A stretch of DNA of 64,000 nt from positions 1 to 64,000 of the forward strand of contig JAAUTY010000011.1 in assembly GCA_012031265.1 (NCBI GenBank), given 5' to 3'. Source of the stretch: Spirulinaceae cyanobacterium SM2_1_0. Its GTDB lineage: Bacteria; Cyanobacteriota; Cyanobacteriia; Cyanobacteriales; Spirulinaceae. Of this stretch, positions 1-9,772 are shown in pieces. The notes beneath the pieces were generated by a model that saw nothing but the letters and a program-made list of their open reading frames with translations, was not told where the DNA came from and did not search any database. Position numbers and translations under genes: made by a program. Within the stretch, counting starts at the first letter, position 1, and each line of letters opens with the position of its first letter.

Positions 1-104
1 CAGCAGGCTTCAGGAGTCCGAAGGCCTCGTCCAGTCTGACTTTTACTGAGTTAGGTAGACCGCAGTTCGGTCAGGAAGGATCTCAAGTTATGTGTACACG
101 GTAG

Positions 105-150
105 CCCAAGCTGGGAGAAGGGGAGCTGGAAGTCCCTCTCTCAGCTTGGG
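105..150. repeat. Inverted repeat / hairpin downstream of mtnA
   Basis: Two arms of about 17 bases pair with two mismatches. The left arm begins CCCAAGCTGGGAGA and the right arm ends CTCTCAGCTTGGG, with a purine-rich loop between. It lies about 80 bases past the mtnA stop codon and could end mtnA transcripts, although no T run follows on that strand. A hairpin of related sequence and position lies at 26679-26724. The rest of 1-229 holds no gene that I can see. Confidence 0.5.
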
Positions 151-229
151 AGAGGGATTGAGGGTGTTGGCGGAGCCTGTTCCGTAGGAGCGCAGAGCTT
201 CCAAACTGGGATGCTCCCAATACGTCAAA

Positions 230-1282
230 TTACTCTCCAGACCGCCACGCGATCAGCTTTTCTGGGGGAACTGCACCTTTCTCGGTGATGATCGCCGCAA
301 TCAATTCAGCCGGGGTCACGTCAAAAGCGGGATTGTAAAACTCCGCCCCGTCCGGACAGAGCCGCGTCGTCCCCACCTGATAAATTTCGGCGGGATCGCG
401 CTCCTCGATCGGGATCTCGGCACCGCTCGCCAGCTTGAAGTCCACCGTCGAGAGCGGCGCAGCGACGAAAAAGGGAACCTGATGGGCGCGGGCGATCAGC
501 GCTAATCCGTAAGTGCCGATCTTGTTCGCCGCATCGCCATTCGCGGCGATGCGATCTGCGCCGACGACGACCGCATCGATGCGACCCTGCTGCATACAGT
601 GCGCCGCCATATTGTCGGCGATGATCGTGACTGGGATGCCGTCGTGGACACATTCCCAAGCTGTCAGCTTCGCCCCCTGCAAGCGTGGTCGCGTCTCGTC
701 GGCATAGACCCGCGCTAGCCGTCCCGCCTGCCAAGCGGCGCGGATGACCCCCAGCGCCGTGCCATAACCGGCTGTCGCCAGTGCCCCGGCATTGCAGTGG
801 GTGAGCAGCGTCAGCGGCTGGTCGCCCTGGGGCAAGACGGTCAGTCCTTGCTGGCCGATCGCCTGACAAGTCTGGAGATCCTCCGCCTGGATCGCTTGGG
901 CATCTTGGAGCAGGGCGGCGCGGATGTCAGCCACCGCACCGGCCGTCTGGCGGGCGATCGCCAGTTGCCGGTCGATCGCCCAGAACAGGTTCACGGCCGT
1001 CGGTCGCGTCCGCCGCAGCCGTTGCGCTACTGCTTCCAGTTCGCTCAGAAATTCATCGCGCCTCTCACACTCAATTTCCCGCGCGCCGAGAGCCATGCCG
1101 TAGGCGGCGGCGACACCGATCGCGGGCGCGCCCCGCACGATCATCGTCTTGATCGCCACCGCCATCGCCTCGCTGCTGTCGATGTTGACGGTGGTGTAGC
1201 GGGCTGGGAGCTGGGTCTGGTCGATCAGCACGGCGCGATCGCCCTGCCAGATCACGGGAAAAATGTCGCTCGGCGCAGTCAT
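230..1282 (-). CDS. mtnA: S-methyl-5-thioribose-1-phosphate isomerase
   Basis: This enzyme converts 5-methylthioribose-1-phosphate to methylthioribulose-1-phosphate in the cytosolic methionine salvage pathway. The 350-residue product has the usual family length. It shows RGAPAIG near residue 50, the catalytic-cysteine segment [18 protein letters not shown], the [13 protein letters not shown] loop, and the catalytic-aspartate motif [20 protein letters not shown]. The frame stays open upstream to 1486, but the extra 68 residues are low in family similarity. The ATG at 1282 ([10 protein letters not shown]) places RGAPAIG where the family expects it. The gene stands alone, with the next minus-strand gene ending 41 bases upstream. 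The identification is secure; only the start is inferred. Confidence 0.96.
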   Translation of the reverse strand: MTAPSDIFPVIWQGDRAVLIDQTQLPARYTTVNIDSSEAMAVAIKTMIVRGAPAIGVAAAYGMALGAREIECERRDEFLSELEAVAQRLRRTRPTAVNLFWAIDRQLAIARQTAGAVADIRAALLQDAQAIQAEDLQTCQAIGQQGLTVLPQGDQPLTLLTHCNAGALATAGYGTALGVIRAAWQAGRLARVYADETRPRLQGAKLTAWECVHDGIPVTIIADNMAAHCMQQGRIDAVVVGADRIAANGDAANKIGTYGLALIARAHQVPFFVAAPLSTVDFKLASGAEIPIEERDPAEIYQVGTTRLCPDGAEFYNPAFDVTPAELIAAIITEKGAVPPEKLIAWRSGE

Positions 1283-1322
1283 CGCGGGGTTGCCTGAGAA
1301 ATCACTGGTTACCACTCTACCC

Positions 1323-2240
1323 TTAGAATGAGTGCTGCTGAAGCCAGGCGATCGCCCGCTCATAGTCCTCAAACTGCCGCTCAGCAGCCCGAAAATCAGG
1401 CGTATGGGCACGCTGACGGCCGTTTTGCCAGTATATGCCGCAATGTTTGTGCAATAGCTCGTGGTAGAGCACGTAGGCGACGACATAGGCGGGAACTTGC
1501 GGCGAGTCGAGGCTACGACTGAGGACGACGCGATCGCGGCTACCCTCGTAGTGCCCCAGCTTGCGGCGCGTCCGGCGTTGTGTCCAGGCGAGTTGTGGCG
1601 CGGTCAGTTGGCCCTGGAAGTAGTGCTGATTTAGCTCGGCGAAGAAGGACTGAAGATCGTAGTGCGAACCTCGCGCCGCCTGTTTCGCGTCGCTGCCGAG
1701 ACGGGCGAGGGATTGCATCACGGCGCTGTAGGCTTTGGTCTGAGCGAACAGATGCAGTTGCGGCGAGTTGAGGCGCTTTTCGCGGGCACAGACGCTGCTC
1801 AGCGCCATGTGAAAAATGTCGCGACTGGCGGTGATGAACCCTTCGCTGAACTGCACCGTAATCTGCTGGTGGTCGCTGACATATTTGAACAAGCCGGTGT
1901 AGTCGGTGAGGTGGACAAAGATGCGCGATTCCGGGCGATCGCTGCGCGCCAGCAGTTCAGCCGCCAATTCTTGCCCCTGCTGCGTCGCCGTCAGGTGGTG
2001 TGTGAGGTGATTCTTCTGACCCAGGAACTTGAACCAGGCATAGGCACGCCGCGAGGGAGCCGGTAGGGCGGTGGGAGCCGAACCATTTTCAGCACAAAGC
2101 CGCTCGATATTCTCGGTCAGGCTGGTGATCACCTCGGCTAATTCGGCGATCGCCTCCGGTTGACGCTCGGGGGTGATCGCCAGTTGCCAGAGTCGTTCCT
2201 GAATGAAGCTTTGCTGTTTTTTGACGTTCCGCAGACGCAT
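1323..2240 (-). CDS. SprT-like / M48-type zinc metallopeptidase domain protein
   Basis: A protein of about 305 residues whose C-terminal third carries the zinc-protease signature [10 protein letters not shown]. It is preceded by a strand-rich segment ([18 protein letters not shown]) and followed by [12 protein letters not shown], which could provide the third zinc ligand. This order (fold, HExxH-like helix, downstream His/Asp) is that of SprT-like and WLM-type domains. The N-terminal 200 residues are helical and unrecognised. The first ATG is at 2240. The frame is open to a TTG at 2312, which would run into the rlmN upstream region, so the ATG is preferred. It is divergent from rlmN with a short shared upstream region. 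The substrate is unknown; DNA-protein crosslink repair, as in the Spartan relatives, is only a family analogy. Confidence 0.75.
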   Translation of the reverse strand: MRLRNVKKQQSFIQERLWQLAITPERQPEAIAELAEVITSLTENIERLCAENGSAPTALPAPSRRAYAWFKFLGQKNHLTHHLTATQQGQELAAELLARSDRPESRIFVHLTDYTGLFKYVSDHQQITVQFSEGFITASRDIFHMALSSVCAREKRLNSPQLHLFAQTKAYSAVMQSLARLGSDAKQAARGSHYDLQSFFAELNQHYFQGQLTAPQLAWTQRRTRRKLGHYEGSRDRVVLSRSLDSPQVPAYVVAYVLYHELLHKHCGIYWQNGRQRAHTPDFRAAERQFEDYERAIAWLQQHSF

Positions 2241-2400
2241 GGGGAGCAGGGGTAGACCATCTAAGGAGCCTAACTTGCTGGGTGGCTGCTGTGAGTAATT
2301 TAGCACTCTCAACGGCCGTCACCTCATCCTTGACGCCCCCAGCAGCTTTCGCGAGAAATTGCTACGATGAAAGGCTGCAATCGTTAAGAGACGCGCCAAG

Positions 2401-3450
2401 ATGGTCATCAATAATCCCGTACCCACAGACTCTGCTGAAGTGCTGCTGGGCAAGTCGCTCCCGGAGCTGACCGCTTGGGTACAGGCGCAGGGGCAGCCCG
2501 CCTATCGTGGCAAGCAGTTGCAGCAGTGGATCTATCAACAGGGGGTGCGATCGCTCGCCGAAATCTCAGTCCTACCCAAAGCCTGGCGCGCCGAGCAAGC
2601 CAATGTGGCGCTCGGGCGCTCGACCCTGCACCACCGCAGCGTCGCCCCCGACAAGACGCGCAAATATCTGCTCCGCCTCACCGATGGAATGCTCATTGAA
2701 ACCGTCGGCATCCCCACCGCCAAGCGGCTGACCGTCTGCGTCTCCTCGCAGGTCGGCTGCCCGATGGCCTGCGACTTCTGCGCCACCGGCAAGGGTGGCT
2801 TTCGGCGCAACTTGGCGGTTCACGAGATTGTTGATCAAGTCTTGACGGTTCAAAACGATTTTGAGCGGCGAGTCAGCAATGTCGTGTTCATGGGCATGGG
2901 CGAGCCGCTGCTGAATATCCCGGCGGTAGTGGCGGCGCTGCGGGTGTTGAATCAGGAGGTGGGCATCGGGCAGCGATCGCTCACCGTCTCCACCGTTGGT
3001 CTCCCCGATCGCATCCGCGAATTTGCCGAGCACCGCCTACAAGTCACCTTTGCCGTCAGCTTGCACGCCAGCAACCAAGCGGATCGCGAGCAGTTGATCC
3101 CCAGCGCTCGCCACTACAAGCTGCCGCAGTTGCTCGCCGATTGCCGCGAATATGTCGAGATCACCGGCCGCCGCGTCAGCTTCGAGTACATTTTGCTCGC
3201 CGGGTTCAATGATCGTCCGCAGGATGCGATCGCCCTGGCAAAGTTGCTGCGCGGCTTCCAGTCCCATATCAATCTGATTCCCTACAACCCGATCGACGAG
3301 GCCGACTACCAGCGCCCAACTCCCGCGCAGCTTCAGGCCTTTCGCGACATCCTCGAACAATCAAAATTGGCAACCAGCGTGCGCCAGTCGCGCGGTCTGG
3401 CAGCGGATGCTGCTTGTGGTCAACTGCGAGCTTCGCAGTTGGCATCCTGA
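2401..3450 (+). CDS. rlmN: 23S rRNA (adenine-2503-C2)-methyltransferase RlmN
   Basis: This radical-SAM enzyme methylates C2 of A2503 in 23S rRNA (and A37 of some tRNAs) using a [4Fe-4S] cluster. The 349-residue product has the cluster motif [11 protein letters not shown] (Cys120, 124 and 127), the [11 protein letters not shown]-binding stretch, VSLHASN, and the [11 protein letters not shown] segment. The mechanistic Cys lies near the C-terminus in DAACGQL (about residue 339). The N-terminal helical domain ([15 protein letters not shown]) binds RNA. The ATG at 2401 is followed directly by family-like sequence. The 3' end is normal, and about 180 bases separate it from the next start. Confidence 0.97.
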   Translation: MVINNPVPTDSAEVLLGKSLPELTAWVQAQGQPAYRGKQLQQWIYQQGVRSLAEISVLPKAWRAEQANVALGRSTLHHRSVAPDKTRKYLLRLTDGMLIETVGIPTAKRLTVCVSSQVGCPMACDFCATGKGGFRRNLAVHEIVDQVLTVQNDFERRVSNVVFMGMGEPLLNIPAVVAALRVLNQEVGIGQRSLTVSTVGLPDRIREFAEHRLQVTFAVSLHASNQADREQLIPSARHYKLPQLLADCREYVEITGRRVSFEYILLAGFNDRPQDAIALAKLLRGFQSHINLIPYNPIDEADYQRPTPAQLQAFRDILEQSKLATSVRQSRGLAADAACGQLRASQLAS

Positions 3451-3629
3451 GCCTTGGGGCGGGGCTGGGATGCTCCCTCGCGAACGACCTCAATGCCTGG
3501 TGCGTGGCGGCTGACGGCTGGGGGAGCGGGCAAAATGTTGGACATCCCGATTGCAGATGTGACCCGATCAACTCGCCCCGCAACGTTTTAGAATTTTGGC
3601 ATCATCTCCTGACGCCTCGAGCGGAATCA

Positions 3630-3914
3630 ATGATGGCTGATCTCCTGACCCCCGAAGTGAGCGATCGCATTTGCAAACACATGAACGACGACCATGCGGA
3701 TGCAATCATCCTCTACGCCCAGACCTACGGCGGCACACCCAACGCCGCCTCGGCCCAGATGCTGGCCATCGACCCCCAGGGCATGGATCTCGCGGTACAA
3801 GCCGATGACAAAAACCTCACGCTGCGGGTTCAGTTCGACCATACTCTGGCAGACTCCGAGGACGCCCACCAAACCCTGATCGCGATGGTGCGCCAAGCCC
3901 GCACCCATCGCTAA
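3630..3914 (+). CDS. DUF2470 domain protein
   Basis: A 94-residue protein consisting almost entirely of a DUF2470 domain. It shows the hallmark HMNDDHADAIILYAQ near the N-terminus and a C-terminal DAHQTLIAMVRQAR helix. The domain is related to the heme-utilisation/pyridoxamine-oxidase-like split barrel and occurs alone or fused in cyanobacteria and plants. Its function here is unknown. The frame is open upstream from a TTG inside the rlmN tail, but the paired ATG ATG at 3630/3633 is where similarity starts. It has no signal peptide, so it is cytosolic. The next gene is convergent, 41 bases away. Confidence 0.85.
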   Translation: MMADLLTPEVSDRICKHMNDDHADAIILYAQTYGGTPNAASAQMLAIDPQGMDLAVQADDKNLTLRVQFDHTLADSEDAHQTLIAMVRQARTHR

Positions 3915-3955
3915 TCGGTCTGAGCGTGATTTTTGTCGTTGGTGACTGGGCGGCG

Positions 3956-4639
3956 CTAGGTGGCAGTGGCGAGCGATGTTGATGCTGGCGACTGCAAGCG
4001 CTTAAGCACTGTGACGATCTCGACGGGATCGAGACGCTGCGTATAGTCGGCATTGACGAAGCAAAATTGAATGCTCTGGTCTTGGGCAACGATGAAGGTG
4101 GCGGGGACAGGCAGCTTGTGAGAATCGTCGCCATTGAAGTGCACAAGATCAATGCCCAGATCACTGTAAATCTCGCGCACCGGCTCAGGCATCGTGAAGG
4201 TGATTTGAAGTTGCTCTGCCAGTTGGTTGCCGCGATCATGGAGTAGCAGATGATTCGGAGCCGTCTTGAGCGCGGCGCGGCGGGCGCGACGCGGCAGCTC
4301 CGGGGAGATCGAGACTAGCGTGGCTCCGAGTTCGGCGATCGCGGGCAGCGCCATATCCAGTGCCTTCAGCTCCGCTGAGCAAAAGGTACACCAAGAGCCA
4401 CGATAAAACGAGATGACTACCGGCCCGGTCGCGAGCAGTTGCTGCAACTCGACGGGATCAGCCGCAATCGTCGGGAGCACAAAATTAGGCATCGCATCCC
4501 CGACTTGCAAGCTCTGCTGCTCGATTCCCGTTTGCTTGAGGGCAGCCGTATCTGCTTGTAACGTTGCGGCCTGCGCAGGGCTAAAAACCTCGCGCACAAG
4601 CTGTTCTTGCCTTGCTGCCAGTTGCTGCGACAGATTCAT
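3956..4639 (-). CDS. AhpC/TSA-family peroxiredoxin-like protein
   Basis: A 227-residue protein with a thioredoxin fold. After an N-terminal helical region of about 45 residues comes the peroxiredoxin core: GDAMPNFVLPT, then VVISFYRGSWCTFCSAEL, which holds two cysteines (CxxC) where classical peroxiredoxins have one peroxidatic Cys. LVSISPELP and a C-terminal PATFIVAQDQSIQFCFVNADY follow. The family is probably a thiol peroxidase or thiol-disulfide reductase acting on peroxides in the cytosol. The CTFC arrangement is thioredoxin-like, so the exact chemistry cannot be settled. It starts at ATG 4639. No partner gene is adjacent; the 160 bases upstream hold no gene. Confidence 0.85.
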   Translation of the reverse strand: MNLSQQLAARQEQLVREVFSPAQAATLQADTAALKQTGIEQQSLQVGDAMPNFVLPTIAADPVELQQLLATGPVVISFYRGSWCTFCSAELKALDMALPAIAELGATLVSISPELPRRARRAALKTAPNHLLLHDRGNQLAEQLQITFTMPEPVREIYSDLGIDLVHFNGDDSHKLPVPATFIVAQDQSIQFCFVNADYTQRLDPVEIVTVLKRLQSPASTSLATAT

Positions 4640-4799
4640 GGTGATTTGCCTATATCGATGCGAAGTGAATTCCCTGTAGGTTAGCGATTGAATCTGAGTA
4701 AATGCTGAAATTCAGCTTGGACTACAAGCGACTTGAATTCTCTCTAGCGACGCAAAAATATGCCTTGCTAATGGCGGTAGTTCTCGACGCCCAGAACCG

Positions 4800-6140
4800 T
4801 TACGCTCCTGGCAATTCCAGCGCCGGGATTTCGGGAATTTGACCACCAATGATCCCCTGCATATCGCCGTACAAACCAGTTGTGTTCTTGATGACTCGCT
4901 CGATTTGCTTCTCGCGCTCCTTCCATTGCTTCTCCATGGCTCGCCGTTCCTGCTGAATCTGCGTTTGCATAGCGACAAATGCATCCACAATGCCGCTGAT
5001 TTTCTGTTGAAACTCTGTCCCGGAAAGATATTGATAAATAAGATCCATCTTCTCATTTTTACCAATCGCAGCCTGTCGCTCTCGCTCCAGAGCAATCAGT
5101 TGTTCCCGCAATGCCACCGCCAACGGAATCGCTGAGAGCAAATCTGATACCCAGACACCCTCCACTAAGCCAAAACGTTGCAGATCCTTGGGAAGGGTGA
5201 CCGAAACCAGAATCGCGATCGCGGCTCGTGCCTCCGTCACATCATCCTTCAGCTTCGGAATCCATTGATTGCTCCAAGTTTTTGTATTCTTAATTTCCCA
5301 AAGGATCGAACCACAGTCTGCTCCTGTCATGGCTCGCACATTGTGAACTAGGTCAGCTCCATAAATGCCCTTGGGCACGGGCTGAAATTCATCGTAGACA
5401 AAGAATGCCCGGAGTTGTTTTTCTAGGTCAAGCTCTAGTGCTTCCCCCTGCCGCTCCATCGAACTCTGTTCAGCCTTCTGCTTTGCTGCTTCCAGAGCGG
5501 TTTTGAGATCAGCAATCAACTTATCTTTTTCCAAATTCTTCAGATGTTGTTCCTCAGCTGCCTGCTTCAACACCTGCTGCCTGATCTCGCTGCGCTCCGC
5601 ATCCAGCTTGCGCGCAATCTCAAGCTCAATCTGTTCCTTCGCTTCTTCCAACTCCCGCTTCTGCTTTAGGAGTTCCTGTTCCTGCGCGCGAGATTCCTTC
5701 AGCTTCGCCTCACGCTCCTCTAGCGTTGCTTGTAGCTCCTGCATCTTCTCTGTCAGCTCGCTCGCCGCTTTCTTAGCGGCCTTGTCTTCGGCAGCCTTGA
5801 GCTTTTGCTTCAGTTGGTCGCTGACTGCGGCTTCGATCTTGTCCGCCAACTCCGCTTGAGCTTGCTCGAGAGCCTCGCGCTCTCGCTTGAGCTTTTGCTC
5901 TGAGGCGTCCAGTTTTTGCTTCAATTTGCGCTCAACTTCTTCATCAACTGCTGATTGCGCTTTTGCGAGTGCCTCTTGCTCAGTCTCAAATTCATCCCAT
6001 CTCTGCTTGAGCTGGCGTTCTCGCTCTACAATCCCCTGTTGTAATTCCGATTTGAGATGTGCGCGGATTTGACCTGTGAGGGCTTCCGAGATCTCGAATT
6101 CGTGATCGCAACTCGGACAGGCGATTGTACTTTGTGGCAT
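4800..6140 (-). CDS. DUF2130 domain coiled-coil protein
   Basis: A 446-residue protein. The N-terminus has a short zinc-ribbon-like CPSCDHEFEIS. Residues about 30-240 form one long Glu/Lys/Gln-rich coiled coil, and the C-terminal half is a DUF2130 domain (SILWEIKNTKTWSNQWIPKLKDD, then VSVTLPKDLQRFGL). DUF2130 resembles PD-(D/E)XK nucleases: E-x-K lies in WEIKNTK and an upstream acidic residue is available, but activity has not been shown for this family. The ATG at 6140 sits directly before the zinc ribbon and is preferred to an upstream in-frame ATG. Base composition is lower in GC than the neighbours, and no operon partner is visible. Confidence 0.8.
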   Translation of the reverse strand: MPQSTIACPSCDHEFEISEALTGQIRAHLKSELQQGIVERERQLKQRWDEFETEQEALAKAQSAVDEEVERKLKQKLDASEQKLKREREALEQAQAELADKIEAAVSDQLKQKLKAAEDKAAKKAASELTEKMQELQATLEEREAKLKESRAQEQELLKQKRELEEAKEQIELEIARKLDAERSEIRQQVLKQAAEEQHLKNLEKDKLIADLKTALEAAKQKAEQSSMERQGEALELDLEKQLRAFFVYDEFQPVPKGIYGADLVHNVRAMTGADCGSILWEIKNTKTWSNQWIPKLKDDVTEARAAIAILVSVTLPKDLQRFGLVEGVWVSDLLSAIPLAVALREQLIALERERQAAIGKNEKMDLIYQYLSGTEFQQKISGIVDAFVAMQTQIQQERRAMEKQWKEREKQIERVIKNTTGLYGDMQGIIGGQIPEIPALELPGA

Positions 6141-6349
6141 GGTTGACTTCCCCATTCTGTAAGTTGTCTCCAAGGCATGGAATGCAAAGATGCACACCTT
6201 GTCTAATGCTTGAAGTATCTTACGATGGATCGCTAATTCAAGCCAATTCTATGTGTCAGAATACTGTACTCCAAAAGGAGAGTCTGGCAACTTAAATGGG
6301 AACCAGGCTCTCCAGTATTCAGATTGAGGCGATCGCCCCACTCAGTCAT

Positions 6350-9118
6350 TTACAGGTTTTTGGTGGCGCGGATCACGGCTTCGCTCTCGATGGTTTCGAG
6401 CTGGAAGTCGAGCTTGGCACAGGCGCGTTGCATCCCGGCATTTTCGGGCAGGATGTCGGCGGTGAGGCTCTGCAAGCCCTCGCATTCACCAATCTCGACC
6501 AGGCGGCGCAGCAGTTCTGTGCCGATGCCATGGCGTTGGTAGCGATCGCTGACAATCATCGAAAACTCCGCCGCTTCGCTGCCGTGCAGGCGGCTGAGGC
6601 GGCCGATCCCGAGAATTTCGCGATCGCCATTGTCCCCCTTGCGCTCCGCTACCAGGGCGATTTCGCAATCGTAGTCGATGAAGCAGATCCGCGACAGGCG
6701 ATCATGTGCCACCCGCGTCTTCAGCGCCATCAAATGGAAGTAGCGCAGGTAGATGCTCTCCTCCGAAAGCGGCTCGTGGAATTTCACCACCAGCGGCTCA
6801 TCCTCCGGACGGATCGGGCGAATCGTCAGCGCTGTACCATCCGCCAGCGACCAGGGCCAGATGTACTGGCTGGGGTAGGGACGGATCGCGGGTTTCGGTA
6901 ACTTGCTTACTGGGGTTTCGGGCGGATGCAGCACCACGCGGGCATCGAGGGCGATCAAGCGTTCTGACGAAACCAGCAGCGGATTGATGTCGATCTCTTC
7001 GATCCAGGGCTGCTCAATCGTCAACTGGCTAAACCGCACCAGCAACCGCTCCAGGGCCGGCATATCGACCCCCTCTTGACCGCGCACCCCTTGCAAGGCT
7101 TGATAAATCTTGGTCTGCTCCATCATCCGTCGCGCCAGCGTCGAATTGAGCGGCGGCAGCGCCAGCGAGCGGTCTTTGAAGACTTCCACCAGCGAGCCAC
7201 CGGTGCCAAAGAGCAAGACGGGGCCAAACTGCGGATCGAGGCTGCTGCCGATGATCAGCTCGTAGTCGCCCTGACCGATGGGCAGCATGGGCTGAACCGT
7301 AACCCCTTGGAAGTGCTCCGCGCCGACCTTGGCACTGACGGATGTTTCGATCGCCTCATAGGCTTCGCGCACGGCCGCCGCTGTCTGCAAGCGCAACTTA
7401 ACGCCACCGACATCGGTTTTGTGAGTAATCGTCGTCGAGTTCAGCTTCAGAACTACTGGGTAGCCAATGGCTTCGGCTTCGGCGATCGCCCCTTCAGCAT
7501 CTTGCGCCAAGCGTGTCTCGACGGTAGGAATGCCGTAGGCCGACAGCAACTGCTTCGACTCAAACTCAGTGAGCAGACGGCGACCCTCCCCGCGCACTTG
7601 GTTCAAAATCTGCGCCGCCTTTTGGCTATTGGGAGCCTCATCGCCCTCCTCAGACAGCAGCGCCGGGGTTTCATAGAGACCGCGCAGATTGTAGCTATAG
7701 CGCCACATATAGTTGAAGACGTGCGCCGCCGCATCGGGGAACGGCAGCGTGAAAATCCGCGAGTGATTCAAAATCTGCTCTCCGGGCGCAATACCATCGC
7801 CGCCCATCCAGCTCGCCAAGATTGGCTTCGTCTGGCGGCCGCGCTCCTGCAAGATTTCGATAAAGCGACGCGCCGTCTGGGTCGGGTCGGTCATCGCCTG
7901 GGGCGTGAGGATTGCCAGTAGACCGTCACTGTTGGGGTCACTCAGCGCCACATCGATCGACTTAGCATAGCGCTCCGGATCGGCGTCGCCGAGAATATCG
8001 ACCGGATTGCTGTGGCTCCAGTGCGGCGGCAAGATGGCATCGAAGGCCTGCTTGGTCTCTGGCGAAAGTTCCGCCAGTTGACCCCCTTCGGAGATCAGTG
8101 CATCGGTAGTGAGGACGCCAGGACCACCGGCGTTGGTGAGAATCGTCAGGCGGTTGCCTTGGGGGCGCGGTTGCTTCGCCAGGACTTCCGCCATGTTGAA
8201 GAGGTCGTCGATCGTATCCACGCGCAGCACACCGCAGCGCCGGAATGCTGCATTCAAGACCTCATCGCTACCCGCGAGCGCCCCGGTATGCGAGGCTGCT
8301 GCCGCCGCTGCTGCCTCGGTGCGCCCCGATTTGATGACGACGATCGGCTTCGTCAGTGCTACCTCGCGCGCGGCAGAGAGGAAGGAGCGCGCATCGCCGA
8401 TCGTTTCCATGTAGATGACGATGCTGTGGGTGTTGGGGTCATCACCGAGGTAGTAGATCAGGTCACCCCAGTTGATGTCCAGCATCGAGCCGATCGAGAC
8501 GAAGGCACTGAAGCCGACGTTTTCACGGAAGCTCCAGTCGAGAATCGAGGTGCAGAGGGCACCACTCTGGCTGATGAAGCCGACGTTACCGGGCCGGGCA
8601 ATAACCCCGGCAAATGTCGCATTTAAGCCATTATTCGGACTCATGACCCCCAAACAGTTGGGGCCGATGATACGGAGTTTGGCAGCGCGCGCCTTTTCGA
8701 GGATTTGCTGCTCGAGGGCTACCCCCGCTGCGCCAATTTCTTTGAAGCCAGCGGAGATGATGATGACGCCACTAATGCCAACACTGGCACAGTCGGCGAT
8801 CGCCTGCGGCACTGCCGCTGCCGGGATGGCAATAATCGCTAGGTCAACGGCTTCCGGCAACTCGGTAATACTCGGATAGGCCTTAATGCCGAGGACGCTC
8901 GACCGCTTCGGGTTCACCGGAAAGACCGTGCCACCAAAAGGGCTACTGATTAAGTTCCAAAGCAAGGTACGACCAACACTCCCCGGCTTTTCGCTCGCTC
9001 CGATGACCGCTACATTGCGGGGAGCGAAGAAGACATCCAGGGGTTGCTGCTCATAGCGCAGGACATTATGGGCTGGGTCGGGAGTTTGGGCAGCGGGCGA
9101 TCGCGTAGCATTCAGCAT
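6350..9118 (-). CDS. Fused acyl-CoA synthetase (NDP-forming) / GNAT acetyltransferase
   Basis: A 922-residue protein with four parts. These are a CoA-binding Rossmann domain (about 20-150: [18 protein letters not shown]), succinyl-CoA-ligase-like domains, an ATP-grasp domain (about 490-700: [19 protein letters not shown]), and a C-terminal GNAT domain (about 760-920, with [15 protein letters not shown] as the acetyl-CoA loop). The conserved phospho-His motif SHTGALAG is present, so ligase chemistry may be retained. The architecture matches the Pat/PatZ protein lysine acetyltransferases that modify acetyl-CoA synthetase. Either regulation of acyl metabolism or acetate-CoA ligation is possible. 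The start at ATG 9118 is chosen because GGAGGT lies 13 bases upstream; a TTG at 9136 is the alternative. Confidence 0.92.
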   Translation of the reverse strand: MLNATRSPAAQTPDPAHNVLRYEQQPLDVFFAPRNVAVIGASEKPGSVGRTLLWNLISSPFGGTVFPVNPKRSSVLGIKAYPSITELPEAVDLAIIAIPAAAVPQAIADCASVGISGVIIISAGFKEIGAAGVALEQQILEKARAAKLRIIGPNCLGVMSPNNGLNATFAGVIARPGNVGFISQSGALCTSILDWSFRENVGFSAFVSIGSMLDINWGDLIYYLGDDPNTHSIVIYMETIGDARSFLSAAREVALTKPIVVIKSGRTEAAAAAAASHTGALAGSDEVLNAAFRRCGVLRVDTIDDLFNMAEVLAKQPRPQGNRLTILTNAGGPGVLTTDALISEGGQLAELSPETKQAFDAILPPHWSHSNPVDILGDADPERYAKSIDVALSDPNSDGLLAILTPQAMTDPTQTARRFIEILQERGRQTKPILASWMGGDGIAPGEQILNHSRIFTLPFPDAAAHVFNYMWRYSYNLRGLYETPALLSEEGDEAPNSQKAAQILNQVRGEGRRLLTEFESKQLLSAYGIPTVETRLAQDAEGAIAEAEAIGYPVVLKLNSTTITHKTDVGGVKLRLQTAAAVREAYEAIETSVSAKVGAEHFQGVTVQPMLPIGQGDYELIIGSSLDPQFGPVLLFGTGGSLVEVFKDRSLALPPLNSTLARRMMEQTKIYQALQGVRGQEGVDMPALERLLVRFSQLTIEQPWIEEIDINPLLVSSERLIALDARVVLHPPETPVSKLPKPAIRPYPSQYIWPWSLADGTALTIRPIRPEDEPLVVKFHEPLSEESIYLRYFHLMALKTRVAHDRLSRICFIDYDCEIALVAERKGDNGDREILGIGRLSRLHGSEAAEFSMIVSDRYQRHGIGTELLRRLVEIGECEGLQSLTADILPENAGMQRACAKLDFQLETIESEAVIRATKNL

Positions 9119-9570
9119 AAAAATCTCAACCTCCAAGATGCAGAGCGCTAGACTTGCCGACCCGCTAAGGTATCCGCAAGCGCCTAGGTCACTCTGACTC
9201 TAAAGGGTAAATCCTGAAGGACGGCATTATTTAAGACGGCATTAACATTACGTTCAGCGTCCTGACTTCAAACCGTGACCGGCTTTACTTTTGTCATCTG
9301 AAATGCAGTCTAAAGTCGGCAAAGCCAGTGAGCACCGAGAATTTGCCGAGTTGTTATATACGCTACAAATATCAGGGGACAAAATTGCCGGTGCGCACTT
9401 GATTGAGTGGGCTGTCCTAAACCAATCTGCGACCAAAAATTACGATAATTCCTGACAAATTACCAGTCTAGTAATTAGGTGGCAATCGATTGGGCTTTTC
9501 GGAAACCTAGGCATCAAACGCGGTCAAACGATTGAACTGGATCGAGAGCTTGAATTCCCCGATGTGGCGA

Positions 9571-9650
9571 TAAATATGCGGTAGGGGTAGGCTTCAAACC
9601 CGCCCGATGTTGCAATTTCTGGGGTTTACGATACAGATTGAGCATCAGTT
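9571..9650 (+). repeat. Dispersed repeat, copy 1 (second copy at 60511-60588)
   Basis: This stretch aligns over about 75 bases with 60511-60588, at roughly 70% identity. The shared blocks run in the same order: GTAGGGG, TT-AAACCC, CCCGATG, ATTTC-GGGGTT, GAT and GAGCA. The core forms a small hairpin (GGGT...ACCC). GTAGGGG(N)GGGTTT-type repeats are common between genes in cyanobacteria. Both copies lie in noncoding DNA. Confidence 0.6.
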
Positions 9651-9669
9651 CCCCAAGTACCACGTCAAC

Positions 9670-9699
9670 AAAAAAGCTGCTCTCGCTTGCGAGAACAGC
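9670..9699 (-). terminator. Rho-independent terminator of phoX
   Basis: Read on the minus strand: a stem GCTGTTCTCG / CGAGAGCAGC (one mismatch) with a CAAG loop, followed directly by six T. It sits 74 bases after the phoX stop codon, in the right orientation to end that transcript. Confidence 0.88.
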
Positions 9700-9772
9700 C
9701 TTGCCGAGGTGTGAAACGTTGGATCAATGGAGAATCCCAGCCGTATCTAGGCGACGATTTTGAGCCAATCGC

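Larger units (their letters stand above)
9119..9772. other. Intergenic region between the acyl-CoA synthetase and phoX
   Basis: No gene is supported here. The part next to the synthetase start (9119-9480) is comparatively AT-rich and presumably holds its promoter. The phoX-proximal part holds a dispersed repeat (9571-9650) and a clear terminator (9670-9699). Short open frames here have no family features. Confidence 0.6.

Noticed and set aside
7076-7921. Plus-strand frames opposite the acyl-CoA synthetase gene (also 8012-8626)
   Set aside because: Antisense to conserved domains; composition follows the sense gene.
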